Source: Clostridium kluyveri DSM 555 (GTDB taxonomy: Bacteria; Bacillota; Clostridia; Clostridiales; Clostridiaceae). From it: a DNA stretch of 64,000 nucleotides. Shown here in pieces: positions 8,793-17,510 of the stretch (its first letter is position 1; every line of letters starts with the position of its first letter). Under the pieces are notes generated by a model. That model saw nothing but the letters and a program-made list of their open reading frames with translations, was not told where the DNA came from and did no database searches. Both the position numbers and the translations under genes were made by a program. The stretch covers positions 1,674,001-1,738,000 of the forward strand of contig NC_009706.1 in the NCBI RefSeq assembly GCF_000016505.1, in the 5' to 3' direction.

Positions 8793-9473
8793 GTGTATGA
8801 AAACAAAAAAAAATCTGAATTAGGCTCCATGATTAGAACTTTATTAAAAGAAAATTCACTTTCCATGCGTAAATTAAGTTCTATAAGTGGAATAGATACT
8901 GCCACCATTTCAAGAATCGTAAATGGCAAACAAAGTGCAAACATGAATCATCTTAGGATTCTTTCTAAATATTTAAATGTGCCTATAAAAAAATTATTAA
9001 TAGCTGACGGATATGACATGACATCCCTAACTGATGAAGATTCCATTGATTCACCTTCCCTTATAAAAAACATCCATGAGCTCTTAAAATTACCTGATTT
9101 ATTAAATTACAAATGTGATTTGTCAAAAATAGAAGAAGAACTGGAAAAATATAAAGTATATGCTCTTACAGAAGAAGGGAAAAACATCATATATAAAGAT
9201 TTTAACAAAAAAATAGAAACTGTAAATGGAGATGGTTTTTTTATAGAGGAGTTAAAGGAAATGTACAAAAAATTCTGTGATGAAAGTCTTCCAGAAGAAA
9301 TTCATGCCCTACTTGGAAGTGGGTTGCTTTATTTTATACTTTCTGTAGATATTATACCTGATTATATATTTCCAATAGGCTATTTAGATGATATTATAGC
9401 TATAAAATTAGTACTCCATAATATGCTAGAGGTAAAACAAAAACATGAAAAAGATATGTATAAAATACTTTAA
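8793..9473 (+). CDS. XRE-type HTH regulator with C-terminal DUF1232 (YkvA) domain
   Basis: 226 residues from GTG at 8793, with AAGGAGTGAG 9 nt upstream. Residues 10-70 are an XRE helix-turn-helix (MRKLSSISGIDTATISRIVNGK). A linker follows, and residues 165-215 match the DUF1232/YkvA membrane-associated motif (FILSVDIIPDYIFPIGYLDDI). The pairing suggests a DNA-binding protein with a membrane or stress-sensing tail. It is transcribed away from the Nramp-type transporter and could control it, but no operator was found. Function is unknown. Confidence 0.8.
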   Translation: MYENKKKSELGSMIRTLLKENSLSMRKLSSISGIDTATISRIVNGKQSANMNHLRILSKYLNVPIKKLLIADGYDMTSLTDEDSIDSPSLIKNIHELLKLPDLLNYKCDLSKIEEELEKYKVYALTEEGKNIIYKDFNKKIETVNGDGFFIEELKEMYKKFCDESLPEEIHALLGSGLLYFILSVDIIPDYIFPIGYLDDIIAIKLVLHNMLEVKQKHEKDMYKIL

Positions 9474-9490
9474 ATGTATATTTCCGTTAA

Positions 9491-9542
9491 AACTATAGAC
9501 TAAGGCACCAAACCTTTAGATTTAGTGCCTTAGTCTATAGTT
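9491..9542. terminator. bidirectional terminator between the XRE gene and the phosphorylase gene
   Basis: Arms of 18 bases (9491-9508 and 9525-9542) pair perfectly, AACTATAGACTAAGGCAC with its complement, around a 16-nt loop. The right arm contains the stop codon of the phosphorylase gene on the minus strand, so the hairpin serves two convergent genes. Confidence 0.85.
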
Positions 9543-10353
9543 CTCTCAATATTTTTCTTAAAAGTAATTTAAAATTTTCAGATACCATAGATGAAGTTTT
9601 TATGACCTCCTCGTGACTTAAAGGCTGCCTGAGTATTCCTGCTGCCATATTAGTTATACAGGATATTCCCATAACTTTCATACCACTGTGATTTGCTGTA
9701 ATGACTTCTGGAACTGTAGACATGCCTACTGCGTCTCCTCCTAGTACTCTTAACATATTTATTTCAGCAGGTGTTTCATAACTTGGTCCACTCATGTATA
9801 CATATACTCCCTGCTGCAGCTGTATATTTAATTGAAGAGCTGCATTTTTGGCTACTTTTATAAGTTCTTTATCATAGGCCTCAGACATATCTGGAAATCT
9901 AGTTCCAAAGTCCTCTAAGTTTTGTCCTATAAGTGGATTCTGTCCAGATAAATTTATATGATCGTTTATAAGCATAAGCTCTCCGCTTTTATAATTTTTA
10001 TTTACTCCTCCTGCAGCATTAGTAACTATGAACATTTCTACTCCCAATTTTTTCATTACCCTGATTGGAAAAGTTACCTCTTCCATTGAATACCCCTCAT
10101 AATAATGAAACCTTCCCTGCATTGCAATTACATATTTGCCTCCAAGATTTCCTATAACAAATCTATTCTTATGTCCTTCCACTGTAGAAACAGGAAAATG
10201 TGGTATTTCATTATACTTACAAATTCTAGGTTTCTCAATCTCTTCTGCCATATCTCCTAGTCCTGATCCCAGTATAATTCCTATCTTAGGGGTGGCTTTT
10301 ATATTAGAGTTTATATATTCCACTGTTTCTTTTACCTTCATATTCAAATCCAT
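9535..10353 (-). CDS. purine-nucleoside phosphorylase (trimeric type)
   Basis: Phosphorolysis of (deoxy)inosine and guanosine to base and (deoxy)ribose-1-phosphate in purine salvage. 272 residues from ATG 10353, preceded by GGAAAGGGG; the longer frame from 10371 has that site inside it. The family motifs are present: GSGLGDMAEEI, phosphate-site Ser/His region VEGHKNRFVIG, QGRFHYYEGY, TNAAGGVN, EINMLRVLGGDAVGMSTVPE and the Asn-containing CITNMAAG. It matches the low-molecular-weight trimeric PNP family (PunA/DeoD-like). It precedes no other salvage gene here; metA lies just upstream on the same strand. Confidence 0.94.
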   Translation of the reverse strand: MDLNMKVKETVEYINSNIKATPKIGIILGSGLGDMAEEIEKPRICKYNEIPHFPVSTVEGHKNRFVIGNLGGKYVIAMQGRFHYYEGYSMEEVTFPIRVMKKLGVEMFIVTNAAGGVNKNYKSGELMLINDHINLSGQNPLIGQNLEDFGTRFPDMSEAYDKELIKVAKNAALQLNIQLQQGVYVYMSGPSYETPAEINMLRVLGGDAVGMSTVPEVITANHSGMKVMGISCITNMAAGILRQPLSHEEVIKTSSMVSENFKLLLRKILREL

Positions 10354-10392
10354 AATTAATCCCCTTTCCAATATATAAAAATTTTAATTCCA

Positions 10393-11322
10393 TTATAAAA
10401 AAGAAGGCGGCATTTCACTTAAATCATAAGGTGTTTCCTGATAAACATAATAATTAAGCCAATTTGAAAACAACAAATCCGCATGACTTCTCCATTTTAC
10501 TACAGGCTTTCTATCTGGATTATCATCTGGAAAATAGTTTTCAGGCATTTTTATATCTTCGCCTTTTGAAATATCCCTCATATATTCATCTTTTAATGTA
10601 AGAGGATCATATTCTGAATGACCTGTTACAAAAATTCTTCTTCCTTTGTTGTCCAAAATCAGATAAACTCCTGCTTTTTTAGATTGTGCCAGTATAGTTA
10701 ATTCCTTAACTTTTTCAACATCCTCTCTTTTCACTTCTGTGTACCTGGAATGAGGCACATAAAATTCATCATCAAATCCTCGTACTAATTTTTCTTTTTC
10801 TTCTGTAACTTCATGTTTAAATACCCCAAATAACTTTTCTTTTAATATGTACTTTGGTATACCATAATGATAGTATAATCCAGCTTGTGCCCCCCAACAT
10901 ATATGCAATGTAGAGTATACATGACATTTGCTCCATTCCATTATATCCTTCAATTCTTCCCAGTAATTAACCCTAGAAAATTCTAACTGTTCTATTGGAG
11001 CTCCCGTAATAATTAATCCGTCAAATTTTTCATTTTTTATCTCATCAAAAGTTCTGTAAAAATTGGTTAAATACTCTTCTGAAGTATTCTTACAAACATG
11101 AGTCTTTAAATGAAGTAATTCAATCTCAATTTGCAGTGCAGTATTACCTATAAGCCTCAACAATTGAACCTCTGTAGTAATTTTAATTGGCATAAGATTT
11201 AAAATAGCAATTTTAAGTGGTCTTATATCTTGATGAAAAGCTACATTTTCAGGCATAATAAATATATTTTCACTATTTAAAATTTCAGCAGCAGGCAGGT
11301 CATCTTTTATCTTTATTGGCAT
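10393..11322 (-). CDS. metA: homoserine O-acetyltransferase (MetA type), first copy
   Basis: Activates homoserine for methionine synthesis. 309 residues, ATG after AGAGGTGATG. The catalytic Cys142 is in [10 protein letters not shown], and the His/Glu pair in [11 protein letters not shown]. Residue 111 is Glu ([10 protein letters not shown]); in this family Glu111 favours acetyl-CoA and Gly111 succinyl-CoA, so acetyl transfer is expected. A second metA (38578-39492) is only moderately similar. This copy has no S-box: its promoter (TATAAT near 11355) lies just after a terminator at 11402-11437. Its regulation therefore probably differs from that of the second copy. Confidence 0.93.
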
Positions 11323-11401
11323 AGCATCACCTCTGAAGTTAAATTTCGCTAAACTTTATTATATCACAGCTAATTATATTTGAAAACTAAAATTTTACAA
11401 A

Positions 11402-11437
11402 AAAGCCGCACTATAATAACGATTATAGTACGGCTTT
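11402..11437 (-). terminator. intrinsic terminator upstream of metA
   Basis: Arms AAAGCCG-C-ACTATAAT and ATTATAGT-A-CGGCTTT pair with one mismatch around AACG, followed on the minus strand by TTTTTTG. It lies upstream of the apparent metA promoter, so it ends some other minus-strand transcript, with no gene to account for it. Confidence 0.8.
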
Positions 11438-11439
11438 AA

Positions 11440-11890
11440 TTTACTTTCTTTGGTCTATATATTATAGAAGAAGTATATTTGTATACAAAACATAAAGAAC
11501 ACGAGAATTTACCTTACACCAATATATATAATTTAATATCCAATTATAATCTTTTATTATATTGCTATAAGTTAAAAACTATAATTAAACAGTTCACCAC
11601 CTATATTGATGATTCGTTCAGCCATACAACATACCTACACAGCCATATACAACCCCTTAGCTGTATACAACCATCTCAGCACCCTGAATGACCTTCGCTG
11701 AACCTTATACAACAATTTGGGATCCTATTATAATCAATATAATTAACTATAATAAAACCTTTCACCGACATATAAGATCCACCTTTAATTGTATATATGA
11801 GATTTTTGACTTTTAGCATGAACATTACAAAAACTTACCAAGAAGTATTTTAAAAGTATCTACTAAATTTCTAAAAAACTATATACAATT
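11440..11890 (-). ncRNA. candidate non-coding transcript between 11.9 kb and the terminator at 11402
   Basis: No convincing protein gene occupies this stretch, yet a strong minus-strand terminator closes it. Its middle (11620-11715) is clearly richer in GC than the flanks and repeats GTTGTAT (minus strand) four times at 11624-11630, 11647-11653, 11665-11671 and 11707-11713, with spacings of 23, 18 and 42 bases. A 31-codon frame (11676-11771) lies inside. I match it to no known RNA family; it may also be a decayed gene. Confidence 0.35.
11676..11771 (-). CDS. possible 31-residue peptide
   Basis: ATG at 11771 follows AAAGGTGG with 7-nt spacing, which is a good ribosome site. The product starts MSVKGFIIVNYIDYN and ends with a Cys-containing tail, NCCIRFSEGHSGC. 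It lies within the candidate transcript upstream of metA. No homologue is recognised; it could be a leader peptide, a small peptide gene or chance. Confidence 0.3.
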   Translation of the reverse strand: MSVKGFIIVNYIDYNRIPNCCIRFSEGHSGC

Positions 11891-11897
11891 TTAGGCT

Positions 11898-11937
11898 AGC
11901 TTATATATATTCTTAAATATAAGAACATATATAAGCT
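11898..11937. repeat. 18-bp inverted repeat in a gene-free stretch
   Basis: The arms 11898-11915 and 11920-11937 pair with one mismatch (AGCTTATATATATTCTTA with its complement) around a 4-nt loop. There is no T-run, and it sits 300 bases before the ECF sigma gene. It could be a terminator without U-tract, a protein site or an element end. The rest of 11938-12169 shows nothing recognisable. Confidence 0.55.
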
Positions 11938-12169
11938 TCGGCTCAATTCTCATGCTCTTTACACTATTTAATATGTCCTGATATAAAAAAATAATTCAAT
12001 AATTTTTATGTAAATTATGGAATTTAAGCACCGCTTTTATCATTATAAATTATTTCTACAACCATTTCAATCATATCCTAACGTGAATTACACATCATTT
12101 TAATGGTATAAACAAATACTTACAATATTGAATTTCCATTAAGAATATTATCAAATAATATCTTTAAAT

Positions 12170-12196
12170 TGTAACTTTTGTGCCATTTTCAACGTC
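12170..12196 (+). promoter_or_regulatory. ECF-type promoter of the sigma gene
   Basis: TGTAAC (12170-12175), a 17-nt spacer and CGTC (12193-12196) match the AAC...CGTC form recognised by many ECF sigma factors. The sigma gene starts 44 bases downstream, so self-activation is likely. Established for ECF groups generally, inferred here. Confidence 0.65.
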
Positions 12197-12239
12197 ATTA
12201 TTAGTATAACTAGGTAACTTGTAAAGGGGGTTGTAATTT

Positions 12240-12767
12240 ATGATAGATGATGAAATGAATATTAAGATAGATGACATAAACTCTATTGAGAAGATGTGTG
12301 CTGCTACCTGGGAACCACTGTATCGTTTTATATACTTCAAAGTACAAAATCGTGAAGAAGCTGAAGATATTACTCAGGAAACTTATTTCAAGGCTATTTC
12401 ACATATACGAAAAAATAATGTGAAAGTGGATAAATTTATAGGTTTTTTAAAAATTGTTTCATTAAATATCCTGAGAGATAAATGGCGTAAAAACAAACGT
12501 CGAGGCAGCATAGTTAACTTTGATAATATAAATCCGGAGTCAGCATCAGTGGAAGATTGTACAGAGGATATGGCACAACGTGAAATTATACAAAATGCAT
12601 TAAAGTCTTTAAATGGGGAACAGCGCACTGTTATTGAACTGAGAATATTAAAAGGATTCTCTGTAGAGGATACTGCCAGGCAGATGAATAAAAAAGAGGG
12701 CAATATCCGGGTTTTACAATATAGGGCAATACAAAATCTTACAAAAATTCTCAAGGATGAGCATTAA
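12240..12767 (+). CDS. RNA polymerase sigma factor, ECF (sigma-70 family)
   Basis: 175 residues, ATG 12240 after GTAAAGGGGG. Region 2 is visible (WEPLYRFIYFKVQNREEAEDITQETYFKAISHI, residues about 22-55), as is region 4 (LNGEQRTVIELRILKGFSVEDTARQMNKKEGNIRVLQYRAIQNL, residues about 118-161). It would direct polymerase to AAC/CGTC promoters such as the one just upstream. The next gene starts 20 bases downstream of its stop and looks like the N-terminal part of its anti-sigma factor, which appears damaged; the sigma factor could therefore be constitutively free. Confidence 0.93.
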   Translation: MIDDEMNIKIDDINSIEKMCAATWEPLYRFIYFKVQNREEAEDITQETYFKAISHIRKNNVKVDKFIGFLKIVSLNILRDKWRKNKRRGSIVNFDNINPESASVEDCTEDMAQREIIQNALKSLNGEQRTVIELRILKGFSVEDTARQMNKKEGNIRVLQYRAIQNLTKILKDEH

Positions 12768-12786
12768 ATTATGGAGGTGTAAATTG

Positions 12787-13035
12787 ATGACTGATAAAGA
12801 AAAGAAGTTAACGGCTTATATTGATAGTTTAAATAGTGAAAAAAAACCTAAGGAACATGAAAATATGGTAGATGCACCTGAAATGGAGGAACTTTTTGAA
12901 ACTGTAAGGTTAGTACGCAGCTTAAGAGAACCAAGTCTTCCGGAAGATAATTATGCCAAAAATTTAGCTAATAGTGTAAATAAAAGGAAGGAAAATATTA
13001 TGTTAAAGGATTGGAAGGAGCTCAAAAGGATGTAA
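12787..13035 (+). pseudogene. anti-sigma factor N-terminal part, truncated
   Basis: 82 residues from ATG 12787 (site TATGGAGGTG), MTDKEKKLTAYIDSLNSEK onward: a soluble, charged helical segment of the sort that binds ECF sigma factors. The frame ends at LKDWKELKRM just where the membrane helix of such proteins normally begins. The next frame, overlapping by 25 bases, continues with the middle of an extracytoplasmic LolA/RseB-like domain. I infer an internal deletion with frame change that removed the membrane anchor and the first part of the sensor domain. A functional soluble anti-sigma factor cannot be excluded. Confidence 0.6.
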
Positions 13036-14210
13036 TTACTGTGAATAATGGGCAAAAGAAATGGCAGATTCAGCCCGGACAAAAGAAAGTAGAGGTATTA
13101 GCTGCTTTTCCAGATTCCTATAGTTTTACATTTGAATTGGGAAAAGAGATAGATGACGTAAAAAATGCACTTGAAACTAAAATTGTAGGTGAAGACAAAG
13201 TTTCAGGAAGAACTGCTATTGTAATGGAAGTGACTCCAAAGGGGGGGGATTCTTATAAGATATGGATTGATAAAGACACTAAAATGCCCCTACAAAAACA
13301 ATCTGCCATGCAGTACTCCATTCAATATAAGGTATGTTATACAAGTATAGATTTTATTGAAAGTATTCCTAAAGAGCTTCTAGCCTACACTATACCAGAA
13401 GGGTTTAAAGAAATAGATACAAATACGGAGCAAATTGTAAATAGCCTGGCAGATGTTAAAGAAATCTTGGGATTTACACCTACAATACCTGAAAATGTGC
13501 CATCATCATTTATTCAAAACAATATATCGATAGTAAATGATGCTAAAGTTGTTAAAATAAACTATACCTCTAAAGATAACAAAAAGAAGGTTGTGATTTT
13601 ACAAAAAAAATCTGACAGTGAATTTAAACCAGCCTCTATGGCAGCTTTAGGAAAAGTAAACAACAATGTAGCAGAAATTCAATCGCCTATAAAAAATGAG
13701 ATAGGAATCCTTCAGGGACAAGTGCCTTATGCGAATATAACAGGTATAAGTTCGGTTAGGTGGAAGCAGGATGGTTTTGAATACGCTGTGATTGGTAACA
13801 CTTATTTAGAAGAGTTAGAATTATTTATAAAGGGTTCAACTAGTGGTATAGTTGATATATCATCAAAAGAACAGTCATTAGATAAACCACAGGTTGAAGT
13901 TCCTGTTGATTTAAAAGTAGAAGAGCAGGAACAGAAAAATGTGGATGCAGGACATTCACCCTGGAAATTAGACCCTGTTTTTGTATCCCAGGTTTTTGCA
14001 AGCTTAAAAATTTTACCTGAAGGTATTCAAGGTGAATATCCTATTAAATATGAAGAATTAAAGATAATTAAAAATACTGGTAAAGAGGCAATTATAGAGG
14101 TAAGCGGAGATAAAACTACCATAAAAAGAGTATATCTAAAAAGACTCATAAGAGAAGATAATACAGGAATATGGACCGTAGTTGGATATGATCCATTAAA
14201 AAATCAATAA
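13011..14210 (+). pseudogene. LolA/MucB-RseB-like sensor domain, lacking N-terminus
   Basis: An open frame of 399 codons whose only start options near the junction are TTG at 13011 or later internal codons, with no ribosome site. The beginning (VNNGQKKWQIQPGQKKVEVL) looks like the middle of an outer-membrane-lipoprotein-sorting (LolA-like) fold, followed by GRTAIVMEVTPKGGDSYKIW and a C-terminal domain of anti-sigma regulators. No signal peptide or membrane helix remains. With 12787-13035 it most likely represents one gene interrupted by a deletion. The long intact frame suggests the damage is recent. Confidence 0.6.
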
Positions 14211-14225
14211 TAGCATTTTACTTTA

Positions 14226-14255
14226 AAAAAAGTTGTAGTCCTCTACAACTTTTTT
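14226..14255 (+). terminator. terminator of the sigma/anti-sigma unit
   Basis: 13-bp stem AAAAAAGTTGTAG / CTACAACTTTTTT with a 4-nt loop and T-run, 15 bases after the stop. Confidence 0.92.
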
Positions 14256-14322
14256 GCATGGGAGAATAAATATACCATACATATGCTAACACTATTAAAA
14301 AATTAAAAAAGAGGTGTTGCTT

Positions 14323-16953
14323 ATGAAAGTTACAAATGTTGAGGAATTAATGAAAAAATTACAAAAGGTAAGACAGGCACAGGAGAAATTTTCCACTTAT
14401 ACCCAGGAACAGGTAGATGAGATTTTCAAACAGGCAGCTATGGCAGCCAATAGTGCCAGAATAAAACTTGCTAAAATGGCTGTGGAAGAAACTGGCATGG
14501 GAATTGTGGAAGATAAGGTCATCAAAAATCATTTTGTTTCAGAATATGTGTACAACAAATATAAGGATGAACAGACCTGCGGGGTCTTAGAAAGAGATGA
14601 AGGCTTTGGTATGGTTAGAATTGCAGAACCTGTAGGTGTTATTGCAGCAGTTGTGCCCACTACAAATCCCACCTCTACAGCAATATTCAAAGCTCTAATA
14701 GCTCTTAAAACCCGAAATGGCATAGTTTTTTCACCTCATCCTAGAGCTAAAAGATCAACTGTTGCGGCAGCAAAAATAGTCCTTGATGCTGCAGTTGAGG
14801 CAGGGGCACCGGTGGAAATTATAGGATGGATAGATGAACCCTCAATTGAACTTTCTCAGTTAGTAATGAAGGAGGCGGATTTAATTCTTGCTACAGGCGG
14901 ACCAGGAATGGTTAGGGCAGCTTATTCATCGGGAAAACCTGCCATAGGAGTTGGTCCTGGAAACACCCCTGTTATAATTGATGACAGTGCAAATATTAAA
15001 ATGGCAGTAAACTCTATACTTCTTTCAAAAAGCTTTGATCATGGTGTGATATGTGCCTCGGAGCAGTCAGTAATGGTACTGGATAGAATATATGAGGAAG
15101 TAAAAACAGAATTTTCAGAAAGAGGGGGATATATACTGAAAAATGATGAAATAGATAAGGTCAGAGAGACTATTTTAGTTAATGGAAGCATAAGTCCTGA
15201 TATTGTTGGACAGAGTGCTCGTAAAATAGCAGAGATGGCAGGAGTGAAAGTGCCTGAGAGAACAAAGATACTCATAGGTGAAGTAGAGTCTGTAGAACTT
15301 GAAGAACCATTCTCTCGTGAAAAATTATCTCCGGTTCTTGCCATGTACAGAGTTAAAAATTTCAATGATGGTCTGAAAAAAGCAGCAAGACTGGTTGAAT
15401 TGGGAGGCATAGGGCATACTTCTGTGCTTTATGTAAATACTATGACCCAAAAAGAAAAAGTGGAAAAGTTCAGTGAAGCTATGAAGACAGGCAGAACCCT
15501 TATAAATATGCCATCAGCACAGGGAGCTATAGGAGATCTATATAATTTTAAACTGGCTCCTTCATTGACCCTTGGCTGCGGTTCCTGGGGAGGAAACTCC
15601 ATATCAGAAAATGTGGGACCAAAACATTTGTTGAATATAAAGAGTATTGCGGAGAGGAGAGAAAACATGCTTTGGTTTAGGGTTCCTGAAAAAATTTATT
15701 TTAAATACGGTGCACTTGGAACTGCCCTAAAAGAACTAAAGACTATGCATAAGAAGAAGGTCTTCATAGTAACAGATAAGGTTCTTTATCAATTAGGATA
15801 TACAGATAGTATTACAAAAATTCTTGGAGAAATGGGAGTAGGCTATAAAATATTTACAGATGTGGAACCTGATCCAACCCTTGCTACAGCTAAAAAAGGT
15901 TCAGCAGAAATGCTTCAATATAATCCAGATACTATTATATCAGTTGGAGGCGGCTCCGCAATGGACGCTGCAAAAATCATGTGGGTTATGTACGAACATC
16001 CTGAAATAAAATTTGAAGACCTGGCCATGAGATTTATGGATATAAGAAAGAGAGTTTATACATTCCCTAAGATGGGCGAAAAATCCATGATGATTTCGGT
16101 GGCCACATCTGCAGGAACGGGATCAGAAGTTACTCCGTTTACAGTAATTACTGATGAAAAAACAGGAGCCAAATACCCTCTGGCGGATTATGAATTAACA
16201 CCAGATATAGCTATAATTGATGCAGAGCTTATGATGAATATGCCAAAGGGACTAACTGCAGCATCGGGTATAGATGCAATGACCCATGCCCTGGAGTCTT
16301 ATGTATCTGTAATGGCTTCAGAATATACCAATGGGTTGGCACTTGAAGCAATAAGATTGATATTTAAGTATTTACCGCTAGCTTATGCGGAAGGAACCAC
16401 TAATGTAAAAGCCAGAGAAAAAATGGCACATGCTTCAACTATGGCGGGTATGGCATTTGCCAATGCATTTTTAGGAGTATGCCACTCCATGGCCCACAAA
16501 TTAGGAGCTGCACACCATATACCTCATGGAATTGCCAATGCACTTATGATAGATGAAGTTATAAAATTTAATGCAGTAAATGATCCAAGAAAACAGGCAA
16601 TATTTCCTCAGTATAAATACCCTAACGCCAAGTGGAGATATGCCAGAATAGCTGATTATCTGGAGTTAGGTGGAAATAGTGAAGATGAAAAAGTAGGGCT
16701 TTTGATAAAGGCAATAGATGAATTAAAAGAAAAAATAAATATTCCAAAAACCATTAGAGAGGCAGGAGTTGCGGAGAAAAAATTTTATGCCACCCTAGAT
16801 GATATGTCGGAACAGGCCTTTGATGATCAGTGCACAGGGGCAAATCCAAGATATCCACTCATAAGTGAAATAAAACAGATGTATATAAATGCCTTTGATA
16901 AAGTAAGTCCCGTTGTAGATGAGGAAGAAAAACTAAAGGTATCTTTGTTATAG
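14323..16953 (+). CDS. adhE: bifunctional acetaldehyde-CoA/alcohol dehydrogenase
   Basis: Interconverts acyl-CoA, aldehyde and alcohol with NAD(H); forms spirosomes in the cytoplasm. 876 residues from ATG 14323 (MKVTNVEELMKKL), 6 nt after AGAGGTG. The N-terminal aldehyde dehydrogenase half has VVPTTNPTSTAIFKALIALK, the catalytic Cys in GVICASEQS and NISENVGP-like elements. The C-terminal iron-dependent alcohol dehydrogenase half (from about 450) has SVGGGSAMDAAK, TSAGTGSEVTPFTVI, and metal-site histidines in DAMTHALES, GVCHSMAHKLGAAHHIPHG. Length is normal. It is monocistronic, flanked by hairpins. In ethanol-using or ethanol-forming clostridia this enzyme links acetyl-CoA and ethanol. Confidence 0.97.
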   Translation: MKVTNVEELMKKLQKVRQAQEKFSTYTQEQVDEIFKQAAMAANSARIKLAKMAVEETGMGIVEDKVIKNHFVSEYVYNKYKDEQTCGVLERDEGFGMVRIAEPVGVIAAVVPTTNPTSTAIFKALIALKTRNGIVFSPHPRAKRSTVAAAKIVLDAAVEAGAPVEIIGWIDEPSIELSQLVMKEADLILATGGPGMVRAAYSSGKPAIGVGPGNTPVIIDDSANIKMAVNSILLSKSFDHGVICASEQSVMVLDRIYEEVKTEFSERGGYILKNDEIDKVRETILVNGSISPDIVGQSARKIAEMAGVKVPERTKILIGEVESVELEEPFSREKLSPVLAMYRVKNFNDGLKKAARLVELGGIGHTSVLYVNTMTQKEKVEKFSEAMKTGRTLINMPSAQGAIGDLYNFKLAPSLTLGCGSWGGNSISENVGPKHLLNIKSIAERRENMLWFRVPEKIYFKYGALGTALKELKTMHKKKVFIVTDKVLYQLGYTDSITKILGEMGVGYKIFTDVEPDPTLATAKKGSAEMLQYNPDTIISVGGGSAMDAAKIMWVMYEHPEIKFEDLAMRFMDIRKRVYTFPKMGEKSMMISVATSAGTGSEVTPFTVITDEKTGAKYPLADYELTPDIAIIDAELMMNMPKGLTAASGIDAMTHALESYVSVMASEYTNGLALEAIRLIFKYLPLAYAEGTTNVKAREKMAHASTMAGMAFANAFLGVCHSMAHKLGAAHHIPHGIANALMIDEVIKFNAVNDPRKQAIFPQYKYPNAKWRYARIADYLELGGNSEDEKVGLLIKAIDELKEKINIPKTIREAGVAEKKFYATLDDMSEQAFDDQCTGANPRYPLISEIKQMYINAFDKVSPVVDEEEKLKVSLL

Positions 16954-16986
16954 GGATAATAATTAAAAATAATTTTACCCCATTCA

Positions 16987-17025
16987 ATCTGAACACAAAA
17001 ATTTCATAAAATTTTTGTGTTCAGA
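16987..17025. terminator. 18-bp perfect hairpin after adhE
   Basis: Arms 16987-17004 and 17008-17025 (ATCTGAACACAAAAATTT and complement) around CAT. No T-run follows on the plus strand, but position and stability suggest adhE transcript end or 3' stabilisation. Confidence 0.7.
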
Positions 17026-17047
17026 TATAAATTCAAAAATAAAATCA

Positions 17048-17100
17048 TTGACAAATTCCTATTACAAATGTAATATATTATTATATATTACATTTGTAAT
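17048..17100 (+). promoter_or_regulatory. blaI-type promoter with overlapping operator
   Basis: TTGACA (17048-17053), 17-nt spacer, TAATAT (17071-17076): a near-consensus promoter. A 40-base near-perfect dyad (17061-17100) contains two ATTACAAATGTAAT-type sites in opposite order, matching the TACA/TGTA core of BlaI/MecI operators. The repressor gene starts 17 bases downstream, so autorepression is expected. Confidence 0.88.
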
Positions 17101-17116
17101 AGAAGGAGGCTAAATA

Positions 17117-17497
17117 ATGAATACACCTAAAATCTCTGATGCCGAATGGCAGGTTATGAAAGTAATCTGGTCCTATAAACACTGTACAGCAAAAGAAATA
17201 GTAGATGAACTATCAAAAACTACAAGCTGGCAGCCCAATACCATAAGAACTCTAATAAATAGACTTCTGAAAAAGAAAATGATAGACTACAGAATTGATG
17301 AAAAAGACAATAAAACATATCACTATTTTGCCCTTGTTTCTGAAAGTGAATGTATAAAAGTAGAAAGTGAATCTTTCCTGAAGCGTGTATTCAATGGTTC
17401 ATTAAATATTATGCTGGAAAGTTTCATAAGTGAGAGTAAATTATCAGAAGAAGAAATTGACAAATTGAAACAAATTCTAGATAAAAAGAAAGGTTAA
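17117..17497 (+). CDS. blaI: BlaI/MecI-family transcriptional repressor
   Basis: 126 residues. The winged-helix domain has ISDAEWQVMKVIWSYKHCTAKEIV and NTIRTLINRLLKKKMIDY, typical of BlaI/MecI, followed by a C-terminal dimerisation helix with the region cleaved in family members. It binds dyads such as the one overlapping its promoter and is inactivated by proteolysis triggered by an M56 partner, here encoded 13 bases downstream. RBS GAAGGAGG. No beta-lactamase is nearby, so the regulon is unknown. The name marks the family, not proven beta-lactam control. Confidence 0.92.
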   Translation: MNTPKISDAEWQVMKVIWSYKHCTAKEIVDELSKTTSWQPNTIRTLINRLLKKKMIDYRIDEKDNKTYHYFALVSESECIKVESESFLKRVFNGSLNIMLESFISESKLSEEEIDKLKQILDKKKG

Positions 17498-17510
17498 ATG
17501 GTGAACAATA

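Noticed and set aside
11323-11480. S-box riboswitch before the first metA
   Set aside because: None of the conserved S-box blocks is present on the minus strand here; only a terminator and a promoter were found.
11479-11691. 70-codon plus-strand frame upstream of the ECF sigma gene
   Set aside because: No ribosome site; its composition reflects the ATACAAC repeat; the terminator evidence points to a minus-strand transcript.
12787-14210. Programmed frameshift joining the two anti-sigma frames
   Set aside because: The join lacks the membrane helix and the first part of the sensor domain, so a frameshift would not restore a complete protein; deletion is simpler.
14529-15668. Several minus-strand frames inside adhE
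   Set aside because: Shadows of the strongly conserved adhE coding frame with no ribosome sites.
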